DNA of 6,406 bases from Thermoplasmata archaeon (GTDB lineage Archaea; Thermoplasmatota; Thermoplasmata; Thermoplasmatales; Thermoplasmataceae): assembly GCA_021793945.1 (NCBI GenBank), contig JAJYRT010000105.1, forward strand, positions 1 to 6,406. The letters are read 5' to 3'. This document shows, in pieces, positions 1 through 6,291 of this stretch (the first letter of the stretch is position 1; each line of letters begins with the position of its first letter). The notes below the pieces were generated by a model that made no database searches, was not told the origin of the DNA, and worked only from the letters and a program-made list of their open reading frames with translations. A program made the translations under genes and the position numbers.

Positions 1-1009
1 CGTCAAGGATTATGCCAGTGGGGTATCCACAGTAGATGCATTCTCCCTCTGCTGTAAGCATTATCTTTTTTGTCTTGAAAATGTCCCTTTCCACTATAAC
101 CCTCCCACAGCCCGGGCAATAGGTGTTTTCATACCTGTGTCCCGGAACATTGCCAACGTATGCATACTTGAATCCCATTTCCACTGCAATGTCATGGTGA
201 AGTTCCAGGGTTTCTACCGGCGTGGGTGGGAGATCCTGCAGCTTGAAGTCGGGATGGAACCTCAGGAACTCCACCGGCACCTCGTTTCCAACACTATCGA
301 GAATCCTGCCGAGCATGTTTCTCAGTTCATCGATACTGTCCCCGATCTCTGGAAGAACCAGGTCGGTTATCTCCAGATGTATTCCGGCTTTCTTGAATCC
401 CTCCAGGGTATGATATATAGGTTCGGCGCTCGGCACTGAAATGTACTTCCTGTAGAACTGCGTGCCTGCGTTGCCTTTGAAATCCACAGTGGCAGCGGTG
501 AGGAAATCCAGTGCCATTGCTATTGACTCATCTGTTTCAAAACCGTTTGTAACAAATATGTTTATCAATCCCCTCTTCTTGGCTATAACCCCGATATCAT
601 GCGCAAATTCCATGAAGATAGTCGGTTCATTGTATGTATAGGCGATTCCCCTGCATTTCAGCCTTATTGCCTCGTCGACGACATCCTCTGGCGTGATCTC
701 GATTCCCTCTGCTTTCCGCCTCTGGCTGATATCCCAGTTCTGGCAGTATGCGCATGCATAGTTGCAGCCTGTCGTGGATAGTGAAAAAATCCTGGAATTT
801 GGAAGCATGTGCAGAACGGGCTTCTTCTCTATTGGGTCAACATGCATAGCCGATACAAGGCCATAGACCGATAGATATAATTTTCCCTCCAGGTTGGTCC
901 GGACCCCACAGAATCCAGTCTGTCCCGGTTTCAGGATACAGTATCTCCAGCACGCGGTGCACCTGACCCTGCCCGCTCCCGCTTCTTCATAGAGAACAGC
1001 TTCTTTCAT
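1..1009 (-). CDS. amrS: AmmeMemoRadiSam system radical SAM enzyme, C terminus cut by window edge
   Basis: I translated this frame by hand from the ATG at 1009: 336 codons are open and no stop is reached at position 1. The radical SAM cluster motif CNYACAYC (C82, C86, C89) would bind the [4Fe-4S] cluster that cleaves S-adenosylmethionine; YTYNEPT (about 124-130) and VTNGF (153-157) are further core barrel motifs. A cysteine-rich N terminus (C17, C20, C24, C34, ending CGVR) and a C-terminal pair of CxxC motifs (C298/C301 and C324/C327) are typical of this PflA-like branch; the last four look like a zinc-ribbon-type metal site. Family members are about 330-350 residues, so only a few residues should be missing. 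The start overlaps the Memo stop as ATGA, with a GGTGG about 7 bases upstream inside the Memo gene, so translational coupling is likely. The substrate is unknown. Family assignment is firm; any chemistry beyond radical SAM is not established. Confidence 0.93.
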   Translation of the reverse strand, partial: MKEAVLYEEAGAGRVRCTACWRYCILKPGQTGFCGVRTNLEGKLYLSVYGLVSAMHVDPIEKKPVLHMLPNSRIFSLSTTGCNYACAYCQNWDISQRRKAEGIEITPEDVVDEAIRLKCRGIAYTYNEPTIFMEFAHDIGVIAKKRGLINIFVTNGFETDESIAMALDFLTAATVDFKGNAGTQFYRKYISVPSAEPIYHTLEGFKKAGIHLEITDLVLPEIGDSIDELRNMLGRILDSVGNEVPVEFLRFHPDFKLQDLPPTPVETLELHHDIAVEMGFKYAYVGNVPGHRYENTYCPGCGRVIVERDIFKTKKIMLTAEGECIYCGYPTGIILD

Positions 1010-1815
1010 AAGTATGCCACCATGGATGCATATCCGACCACGGGCTCGTCGTCTCCCGTAACTTCGCCGGACGTAGTGTGGTGCAGCAGCCTTATTTTCC
1101 CTCCAAGTTTCTTTGTGACCTGCATCAGTGTGGCTATGGCTCCATAGCCACAGGCGCTAACATCAACTTCCCTGAGAGTCCTGTAAAATGCCACAAGATC
1201 GAGATCCACAATTTTTTCAATTAGCGCTATATCCTTCCGAACAGTTACATCCTGTTTCTGGTAGTGGTTGAGGTCGGAACTTGCTATTATTGTGAAACCA
1301 TCGGCGTGTCTTGCGAGGGCGTCTCCAAGAGGCACAGCCACATCCTTCTCCTGGTACCACATGCAAATCGGCGTGAATGTGAAATCGCTGCCGTAGATAC
1401 GCTGCAGGAAAGGTATCTGGACCTCAATGGAATGCTCTGCATAGTGTGATCTCGGATCATTTTCCACAAAGGGCAGATCTGCCATTATCTCATTCATTAT
1501 CCCGACGTTAACTTCGGCAACTCCCAGCGGCGTCTCCCATTCATCCATCCCTGTGCTCACGCTTGACCCAATTCCCCTGTGGTTTGGGCCAAGAATGATG
1601 AAGTCGTGCAACCTGGAATACCTCTGTATCATGCGGTAGGAATATGCAGCAGTGCCTCCAGAATACATGTAACCCGCATGTGGCACAACAACGCCTATGA
1701 TGCGTTTTATCTCAATGTCTGGCAGGACTGCCGAAGCCATAGCCTTATCTATTGAAGACTCAAGGTCTGATTTCACCGCGGGATAGAACATTCCGGAAAC
1801 GGCCGGATGTCTCAT
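1006..1815 (-). CDS. amrB: Memo-family protein (AmmeMemoRadiSam system protein B)
   Basis: This 269-residue protein is full length for the Memo family, whose fold is related to class III non-haem iron (LigB-type extradiol) dioxygenases. The family signatures are all present: PHAGYMYSGG (H46), GPNHRG (H79), EHSIEVQIPF (H128), SSDLNHY (D181, H184), ACGYGA (C222) and a C-terminal VVGYAS. The residues equivalent to H46, H79 and C222 form the metal-binding site in human MEMO1, so a metal site is probably kept here. No signal peptide or membrane segment is seen, so the protein should be cytoplasmic. It is the first gene of a unit with the radical SAM enzyme, which it overlaps by 4 bases. The start at 1815 is supported by a TATA-like TTAATTATT about 25 bases upstream and no Shine-Dalgarno site, consistent with a leaderless mRNA. 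The biochemical function of prokaryotic Memo proteins is unknown. Confidence 0.95.
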   Translation of the reverse strand: MRHPAVSGMFYPAVKSDLESSIDKAMASAVLPDIEIKRIIGVVVPHAGYMYSGGTAAYSYRMIQRYSRLHDFIILGPNHRGIGSSVSTGMDEWETPLGVAEVNVGIMNEIMADLPFVENDPRSHYAEHSIEVQIPFLQRIYGSDFTFTPICMWYQEKDVAVPLGDALARHADGFTIIASSDLNHYQKQDVTVRKDIALIEKIVDLDLVAFYRTLREVDVSACGYGAIATLMQVTKKLGGKIRLLHHTTSGEVTGDDEPVVGYASMVAYL

Positions 1816-1835
1816 GCATTAACAAGGCAAGACCG

Positions 1836-1844
1836 AATAATTAA
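1836..1844 (-). promoter_or_regulatory. TATA-like box of the Memo/radical SAM unit
   Basis: On the minus strand this reads TTAATTATT, centred about 25 bases upstream of the Memo ATG (1815), with a purine-rich stretch just upstream that could serve as a BRE. That spacing puts transcription initiation at or next to the start codon, so the mRNA would be leaderless. No Shine-Dalgarno-like sequence lies in the 20 bases before the ATG. Assigned from position and composition only. Confidence 0.5.
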
Positions 1845-1864
1845 CCTTTGTTTTTTCAGGTTGT

Positions 1865-1881
1865 TCCCAGTTTGCCTGGGA
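1865..1881. promoter_or_regulatory. Inverted repeat abutting a TATA box, candidate operator of the divergent promoter
   Basis: TCCCAG at 1865-1870 is the exact reverse complement of CTGGGA at 1876-1881, with a 5-base spacer (TTTGC). The right arm directly touches TTTATAAA (1882-1889), a self-complementary TATA-type sequence usable in either direction. The element lies about 50 bp before the Memo start and about 95 bp before the AMMECR1 start, so a protein bound there could affect both. No cognate regulator is encoded in this window. A transcribed hairpin is the alternative. Confidence 0.4.
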
Positions 1882-1889
1882 TTTATAAA
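1882..1889. promoter_or_regulatory. Palindromic TATA box TTTATAAA in the divergent intergenic region
   Basis: TTTATAAA is the best TATA consensus in the 161-base gap between the Memo and AMMECR1 genes. Read on the plus strand it would start transcription near 1912, giving AMMECR1 a leader of about 65 bases. Read on the minus strand it would give Memo a leader of about 45 bases. Each gene also has a closer, leaderless-type box, so this may be a second promoter, possibly governed by the adjoining inverted repeat. Confidence 0.4.
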
Positions 1890-1950
1890 AGAAGGACAAC
1901 ACCATTGTATGTGTTTGATCATCGATAATGGGCACTCTGGTAGGATCAAT

Positions 1951-1957
1951 TATTATA
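1951..1957 (+). promoter_or_regulatory. TATA-like box of the AMMECR1 gene
   Basis: TATTATA lies about 23 bases before the ATG at 1977, the spacing expected for an archaeal promoter giving a leaderless transcript. A GGAG at 1962-1965 sits 11 bases before the same ATG, rather far for a Shine-Dalgarno site but not impossible. Both observations favour 1977 over the in-frame ATG at 1986. Confidence 0.45.
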
Positions 1958-1976
1958 CTTCGGAGTTAATTGTTAC

Positions 1977-2561
1977 ATGATCTGCATGAAAATCGACGAA
2001 GTTTCCAGGATGACGCCCGAGGATGGAAGGACCCTGCTGAAGATCGCACGGGAATCGGTTGAAGAGCATATCCTGAGGATGCGGGTACCGGCAGTCAGGA
2101 ACATAGACCCATCCCTAAAGCGGAATGCCGGCGTCTTCGTCACCCTTAAGATCCATGGGGATCTCAGGGGGTGCATAGGCTTTGTCGAGTCGATCTATCC
2201 TCTTTACATTGGAGTGCAGAAGGCCGCAGTCTATGCGGCAACAGATGATCCCCGGTTTCAGCCAGTAAGTGAGGATGAGCTCCGTCAGCTGGAATACGAG
2301 GTCACGATCCTCAGCGATACAGAGGAGATCCAGATTGGGAAGGATACAGACCTGAATGCACTGATCATCAGGGGAGTGCACGGACTGGAGGTATCCAGGG
2401 GTATACGCAGCGGACTTCTGCTGCCGCAGGTGATGGAGGAGCTTGACCTGAGCCCACTACAGTTCCTGGATGAAACCTGCATAAAGGCCGGCATGAAGAG
2501 CAGCTGCTGGAAGGACCCTGAAACCAGGGTCTACAGGTTCATGGGAAAGGTATTCTCCTAG
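1977..2561 (+). CDS. amrA: AMMECR1-domain protein (AmmeMemoRadiSam system protein A)
   Basis: This 194-residue protein is a complete single AMMECR1 domain. The invariant LRGCIG motif is at 63-68 with the conserved C66, followed by DDPRFQPV (90-97), the EL..LEYEVTILS strand (about 101-113), the GLEVSRGIRSGLLLPQV block (136-152) and the closing CIKAGM..CW (168-178). AMMECR1 proteins are small cytoplasmic proteins of unknown biochemical role; the conserved cysteine motif has been suggested to be functional but no reaction is established. The gene diverges from the Memo/radical SAM unit across a shared promoter region, which completes the three-protein AmmeMemoRadiSam set. The start at 1977 fits a TATA-like box about 23 bases upstream; the ATG at 1986 would remove only three residues. 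The stop lies 3 bases from the stop of the convergent ThDP enzyme gene and no terminator is visible, so the 3' ends of the two transcripts probably overlap. Confidence 0.95.
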   Translation: MICMKIDEVSRMTPEDGRTLLKIARESVEEHILRMRVPAVRNIDPSLKRNAGVFVTLKIHGDLRGCIGFVESIYPLYIGVQKAAVYAATDDPRFQPVSEDELRQLEYEVTILSDTEEIQIGKDTDLNALIIRGVHGLEVSRGIRSGLLLPQVMEELDLSPLQFLDETCIKAGMKSSCWKDPETRVYRFMGKVFS

Positions 2562-2564
2562 GTC

Positions 2565-4109
2565 TCAAAGGAACAGCTTTGGAATTTCTGAATTCACGTT
2601 TACCACAAGTACCTTAACCTCTTTCCCCTCCTTCAGCCATGTCATTTCCTCGAGATCAGCTCCTGCAATTCTTGTCTCTATACCGAACCCCCGTGCAACC
2701 GATGCGATATCAAGGCCCAGGTTGAAGAAATCTGCGTTTTCGAGCCCCGGATAGTAGCTCTTGGAATAGCTTTTCAGTATGCTGTATCCACCGTTGTTGA
2801 GGACAAGTATCTTCAGGGGAATGTCATAGCGTTTTGCAGTCCACAGGCTCTGAACCGTATACATGAAAGACCCGTCTCCTATCACCAGCAAAACCCTGTC
2901 CGTTATCGTGGCTATTCCCATGGCCGCAGGGATGCCCCAGCCAAGCTGGCCGCTTCTTGCGGAGAAATATCTGAGATGTGAGTAACCCATCACGCTCCTC
3001 ACTATGGGGGACGCTGATATGGACTCATCCACTATTGTGTAACCTTCAAAGTTCTTCCTGGCAGTGGACATCACAAAATTCAGTCCCATCCCGCGCTTTT
3101 CCCTTGCCACTGTGGTAGCAAAGCTGTAATCGTCCGCCCTTCGGAAATTTCCCTTCCTGGACACCATCGATTTTGCAGCTGAGAGGAACAGTTTAGGATT
3201 CATTGTGTAACTCCTGCCGATCCTGTTGGATAAATCCATCCCCACAAACAGGATATTCTTTCCGGGCAAAAGGGGCGAAGGAAGGTAAGGATAGAGGGTT
3301 ATGTCGCCACCCACAAAAACTATGAGATCATGCTGCAACAGCTTCAGGTTAATCAGGGTGGTGGCGGGAAGAAGGTCGCCGGCGTAGCTTGTATCCGATG
3401 ATCTGAACATCGCCCTGTTTCCAAGTGGCTCTCCATATACCGGACAGCCCAGGGCATGGGCAAAATCAACCGCTTCATCATGGGCATTGAACGCGTCTAT
3501 CTCGTACCCGTATACCAGTGCAGGGTTGCTGGAATGGTTTATTATGTCGGCTATCTCCCGCACCGCCTCGTTATCCACAGTATTCACATTCGGGTTATGT
3601 TCCACCAGATCCACTTTTGCGGACTCCTGGTCCATGATGTTCATTGGAAAGGAAAGAAACACCGGGCCCATGGGTGGTGTCAATGCTATGGACCTGGCTC
3701 TGGAAATTGCAGGAGCTATGTCAGATGCCTGGGTCACCTCTATCTTATATTTCACAGCATCTCCAACGAGGGAAAGGAGGTTGTGATACAGCAGCGGGTC
3801 GTAGAAGGCATGTCGCATGTCCTGCTGTCCTGCGGTTATTATTACGGGTGACCTGTTTATTCTTGCCGTGTGTATGAACGCCATGGAATTCGCCACTCCC
3901 GGAAGATCATGCAGGTTGACCAGAGCTGCGTCACCGCTTGCCTGTGCCGCGCCATCGGCCATTCCCACGGATATCGAGTCGTGCAATGTCAGGATGTACC
4001 CCTTTATCTTCCTCAGCATGGGTATCTCCGTTGTCCCGGGGTTTCCGAACACTGGGTAGAGGTCGAGGGATTCCAAGGCATCCTCAAATAACTCATAGCC
4101 TTTCATCAT
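2565..4109 (-). CDS. Thiamine-diphosphate-dependent enzyme, benzoylformate decarboxylase-like, with altered active site
   Basis: The 514-residue protein shows the three ThDP-enzyme domains in order: N-terminal PYR domain (about 1-165), central domain (about 180-315) and C-terminal PP domain (about 340-514). The cofactor motif GDGSF (411-415) through NN (438-439) binds the Mg-diphosphate. FGNPGTTEIP (21-30), VNLHDLPG (64-71, H67) and ITAGQQ (91-96) align closely with recalled Pseudomonas putida benzoylformate decarboxylase (528 residues), keeping the equivalent of H70. Two key residues differ: the Glu that activates the cofactor (E47 there) is D44 here (codon at 3978-3980), and the H281 position is P275. 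It is therefore a decarboxylase or carboligase of this family with an undetermined substrate. It is translationally coupled to the upstream 2-hydroxyacid dehydrogenase (ATGA overlap), so a 2-oxoacid is a plausible substrate. GGGTG at 4112-4116 is spaced better for the second Met (4106) than the first. Confidence 0.88.
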   Translation of the reverse strand: MMKGYELFEDALESLDLYPVFGNPGTTEIPMLRKIKGYILTLHDSISVGMADGAAQASGDAALVNLHDLPGVANSMAFIHTARINRSPVIITAGQQDMRHAFYDPLLYHNLLSLVGDAVKYKIEVTQASDIAPAISRARSIALTPPMGPVFLSFPMNIMDQESAKVDLVEHNPNVNTVDNEAVREIADIINHSSNPALVYGYEIDAFNAHDEAVDFAHALGCPVYGEPLGNRAMFRSSDTSYAGDLLPATTLINLKLLQHDLIVFVGGDITLYPYLPSPLLPGKNILFVGMDLSNRIGRSYTMNPKLFLSAAKSMVSRKGNFRRADDYSFATTVAREKRGMGLNFVMSTARKNFEGYTIVDESISASPIVRSVMGYSHLRYFSARSGQLGWGIPAAMGIATITDRVLLVIGDGSFMYTVQSLWTAKRYDIPLKILVLNNGGYSILKSYSKSYYPGLENADFFNLGLDIASVARGFGIETRIAGADLEEMTWLKEGKEVKVLVVNVNSEIPKLFL

Positions 4110-5041
4110 AGCACCCTGTATAGTGGGTCGACTCCCTGGGCATAGCGCAGCACGTTGGAAACTGTTTCGGTTATGAATCTCTGCTGGCTTTCCACAGTTA
4201 CTCCTGCTATATGCGGTGAAAATATGACGTTGTCCAGCCTGAAAAGTTCTGAACTGAAGTCGGGAGGCTCAGTGGGGAATACATCAAGGCCAGCTCTTAT
4301 TCCCTTCCCCTTAACTGCATCGATCAGAGCCTGCTCATCAACGACTTCACCTCTTGATGTGTTTATGAGGATGGAACCGTCCTTCATCTTCCTGAACGCG
4401 GATGATGAGAACATTTTCTCCGTGTCCTTGGTAAGCGGTACGTGTATGGAAATAACGTCACTCACCTCAAGCAACCGTTCTAAGGGAAGATAGGTCAGGC
4501 CGAGGTTCTGCTCCCTTTCCTCAGGGAGTCTCCGCACATCGTGATATACCATGCCCACCTCGAAGGGCAACAGCCTTTCGGCCAACCTTATGCCTATTGC
4601 GCCCATTCCAACTATGCCAAAGGTCTTGCCCTTCAGCTCCCTGGAACCCGTGATCATTGGCCAGTTTCCGCTGCGAAGTTCGCTGTCCAGGAATCTCATG
4701 TCCTTCAGCAGGGACAGAGTCATTGCAATGACGTGCTCTGCCACGCTTTCCTTGTTTGCCACAGGAATATTGCTCAGCATCACTCCCCGGTTCCTGACTG
4801 CGTCCAGCTCCACGTTATCGTATCCGGTGCTCGCAACCTGCAGGAATTTCAGCGAGGGAAATTTTCCAAGCAACTCACCGTCAACCCTGGTGAATGTTGT
4901 CACCACCAGGACATCCGCTTCGCTCCTGTCAAAGTCCGAATCTGTCCTGACCTCCAGGTCCGGAAGTATCTGCCCTATACTTGCCTTTATTTCATCTATG
5001 GGCAGGAACGCGGGCAATATTGCCATAGCTTTCATGGGCAT
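4106..5041 (-). CDS. D-isomer-specific 2-hydroxyacid dehydrogenase, NAD-dependent
   Basis: This 311-residue protein is full length for the family that interconverts D-2-hydroxyacids and 2-oxoacids. The nucleotide-binding GMGAIG (145-150) follows strand FGIV, and D168 in YHDVRR sits at the end of the second Rossmann strand, which favours NAD over NADP. The catalytic triad is complete: R230 in NTSRGEVVD, E258 in FPTEPP and H277 in SPHIAG. The substrate-side loop ASTGYDNVELD (70-80) and NIPVANKESVAEH (91-103) are the usual conserved segments. Substrate cannot be read from sequence; glyoxylate/hydroxypyruvate reductase-like and phosphoglycerate dehydrogenase-like roles are both possible, but no ACT regulatory domain is present. 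It is the first gene of a unit with the ThDP enzyme and may supply or remove that enzyme's 2-oxoacid. ATGs at 5041 and 5035 are both possible starts; a T-rich TATA-like element lies 22-28 bases upstream. Confidence 0.94.
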   Translation of the reverse strand: MPMKAMAILPAFLPIDEIKASIGQILPDLEVRTDSDFDRSEADVLVVTTFTRVDGELLGKFPSLKFLQVASTGYDNVELDAVRNRGVMLSNIPVANKESVAEHVIAMTLSLLKDMRFLDSELRSGNWPMITGSRELKGKTFGIVGMGAIGIRLAERLLPFEVGMVYHDVRRLPEEREQNLGLTYLPLERLLEVSDVISIHVPLTKDTEKMFSSSAFRKMKDGSILINTSRGEVVDEQALIDAVKGKGIRAGLDVFPTEPPDFSSELFRLDNVIFSPHIAGVTVESQQRFITETVSNVLRYAQGVDPLYRVL

Positions 5042-5056
5042 GATAACGGGTTAGGA

Positions 5057-5070
5057 GGATAAAAAATATT
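5057..5070 (-). promoter_or_regulatory. TATA-like box of the dehydrogenase/ThDP unit, possibly doubling as protease terminator
   Basis: The minus strand reads AATATTTTTTATCC, with the T-rich core centred about 22 bases before the ATG at 5041 and 28 before the ATG at 5035. No Shine-Dalgarno motif precedes either ATG on this strand, so a leaderless transcript is likely. The run of six T (5061-5066) also lies about 36 bases past the protease stop, where an archaeal oligo-T terminator could sit, so one element may end one transcript and start the next. Confidence 0.4.
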
Positions 5071-5101
5071 CCAGTCATTCAGGCGTTAATGGTGTATCCT
5101 A

Positions 5102-6190
5102 CTATGGTGCCTGTGAAAGTGGTATTATGGTGAAGGTAAGAACAAACATTACAAGTGCGAATATGCCTATTGCTATGTCCCTCCTGGAAAGTTTTGAATA
5201 ATCGTCAAGTGCGGGAGGATGGTTTATGCCAACGAATATCACGAATATGGCAAGAATCCACCATCCAGTGTAGAACGTCCCTATTATTATGAGGAAGATC
5301 ACAAATGCGTACCCTATAAAAGAGGATCTTCGGCCAAGAAGCCCCCTTACGACGTGACCACCATCAAGCTGTCCCACGGGAAGTAGGTTCATCGCGGTGG
5401 CAAACATTCCTACCCATACGGCAAAAACCATTGGAAATACGGGAGTTATAGATGATGAGGTAAGTCCGAAGAGGTTGTATATTATTGGCAGATGGATAAG
5501 ATATGGGAATGTGTTCTCTACAGGTGTATAGATGTCCTTCAGGTAGTTAGCGACAAAAAGGAGGGGAAGGGCAGTAAGAAAACCAAAAATAGGTCCCGCA
5601 GCGCCGATTTCTGCCATTGCTTTCCTGCTTGGGATGGGGTCACGAAGCGAGATGAAGGCCCCGAATGTTCCGAGGCCGATGGGAAACGGTATGAAAAATG
5701 GCAGTGATGCCTTGACCGCGAATCTCTTGGCTACGATGTAATGACCAAGTTCGTGAATGCCAAGTATGAGCATCAATGGCAGGGAAAAGAACACAAAACC
5801 GTATAATATGCTTATGTACACTGCATCTGGACCGGGAGAAACAAAATCCGCCGAAAGTTGCGATCCCACGTATATGGTGGATGCCAGCGTAAGAACCAGC
5901 ATTACCAAGTTGACCCAGTTTTCCCTGTATCTCACCGGAGGTTTGCGGGATACCTCGACAAAATTCTCCCCGTCCTGCTGTACGAAAGGTATGTACCCAT
6001 TCGGTACCAATTCCTTCCTCAATTCGTCAAACTGTGTCGCAAAGTCAGGATTGTCACTGTAAAAGAACAGGAATCTGATCGCCATGGGGCTGACCTGTGT
6101 CTCGTATGTATTGATGTATCTCTTCACTGTATTGACAACATTTTCAAGGTCATCGCTCTGTACCTTCATGATTTTTATCTGGTTTTCCAT
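5102..6190 (-). CDS. Site-2-protease-type membrane metalloprotease (peptidase family M50)
   Basis: The 362-residue protein is an integral-membrane zinc protease that would cleave substrates within or next to the membrane. The zinc ligands H146 and H150 and catalytic E147 are in GIHELGHY; the third ligand, D276, is in NLLPVGQLDGGH (268-279). The segment SLPFFIPFPIGLGTFGAFI (162-180) and the AEIGAAGPIFGF block (193-204) resemble the EGY/archaeal S2P branch, which has no PDZ domain. Residues 1-90 form a soluble N-terminal domain without a signal peptide. Hydrophobic segments, judged by eye, lie near 93-112, 125-147, 196-215, 232-243, 250-271, 291-308, 310-323 and 338-356. In family members the substrate is often a membrane-anchored regulator, but none is encoded here. 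The gene ends 60 bases before the dehydrogenase start and probably has its own promoter; a 14-bp dyad lies 28-41 bases upstream of its ATG. Confidence 0.95.
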   Translation of the reverse strand: MENQIKIMKVQSDDLENVVNTVKRYINTYETQVSPMAIRFLFFYSDNPDFATQFDELRKELVPNGYIPFVQQDGENFVEVSRKPPVRYRENWVNLVMLVLTLASTIYVGSQLSADFVSPGPDAVYISILYGFVFFSLPLMLILGIHELGHYIVAKRFAVKASLPFFIPFPIGLGTFGAFISLRDPIPSRKAMAEIGAAGPIFGFLTALPLLFVANYLKDIYTPVENTFPYLIHLPIIYNLFGLTSSSITPVFPMVFAVWVGMFATAMNLLPVGQLDGGHVVRGLLGRRSSFIGYAFVIFLIIIGTFYTGWWILAIFVIFVGINHPPALDDYSKLSRRDIAIGIFALVMFVLTFTIIPLSQAP

Positions 6191-6217
6191 AATGATCAGT
6201 TTGAACTTTACCCCAGC

Positions 6218-6231
6218 TTAACGGACGTTAA
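6218..6231. promoter_or_regulatory. 14-bp dyad upstream of the M50 protease, candidate operator
   Basis: TTAACG (6218-6223) and CGTTAA (6226-6231) are exact reverse complements separated by GA. The dyad covers about -28 to -41 relative to the protease ATG at 6190, overlapping where the BRE/TATA element would be; no better TATA box is seen there. Regulator binding here would compete with TBP/TFB, which would fit a repressor site. The sequence TTAACGGA recurs at 6391-6398. Assigned only from symmetry and position. Confidence 0.4.
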
Positions 6232-6270
6232 TCACATTTCATAACTCACTGACCCGCTGGGGAATTTTCA

Positions 6271-6291
6271 ACCATCCTCTGATCGGATGGT
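6271..6291. repeat. Perfect 7-bp inverted repeat (hairpin potential) in the right-hand intergenic region
   Basis: ACCATCC (6271-6277) is the exact reverse complement of GGATGGT (6285-6291), with a 7-base spacer TCTGATC. It is not followed by a T-run on either strand, so it does not look like a terminator. It sits about 80 bp upstream of the protease start, in the 216-base gene-free stretch 6191-6406, together with shorter dyads at 6300-6310 (GGTG/CACC), 6328-6335 (CCCATGGG) and 6367-6381 (GTGAT/ATCAC). No open frame enters from the right edge on the minus strand: stops appear in all three frames within about 40 bases. Confidence 0.45.

Noticed and set aside
137..439. Plus-strand open frame of 100 codons
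   Set aside because: It is a shadow of the radical SAM gene, whose minus-strand frame is continuous from 1009 to the edge and matches the family throughout.
1928..1969. Short 13-codon open frame in the AMMECR1 leader, possible upstream peptide
   Set aside because: It would be translated only from the distal promoter, has no ribosome-binding site, and this length is expected by chance.
3456..3877. Several overlapping plus-strand open frames of 77-131 codons
   Set aside because: They are antisense to the ThDP enzyme and overlap one another in different frames, as expected from codon bias on the opposite strand.
4541..5062. Plus-strand open frame of 173 codons
   Set aside because: It lies antisense to the dehydrogenase, whose catalytic residues and family motifs are intact. 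Its own translation is rich in Cys and His, has no recognisable domain, and reads like a reverse-strand shadow.
5858..6244. Plus-strand open frame of 128 codons extending past the protease start
   Set aside because: It is antisense to the conserved protease N-terminal region over nearly its whole length, with no domain and no promoter or ribosome-binding signal.
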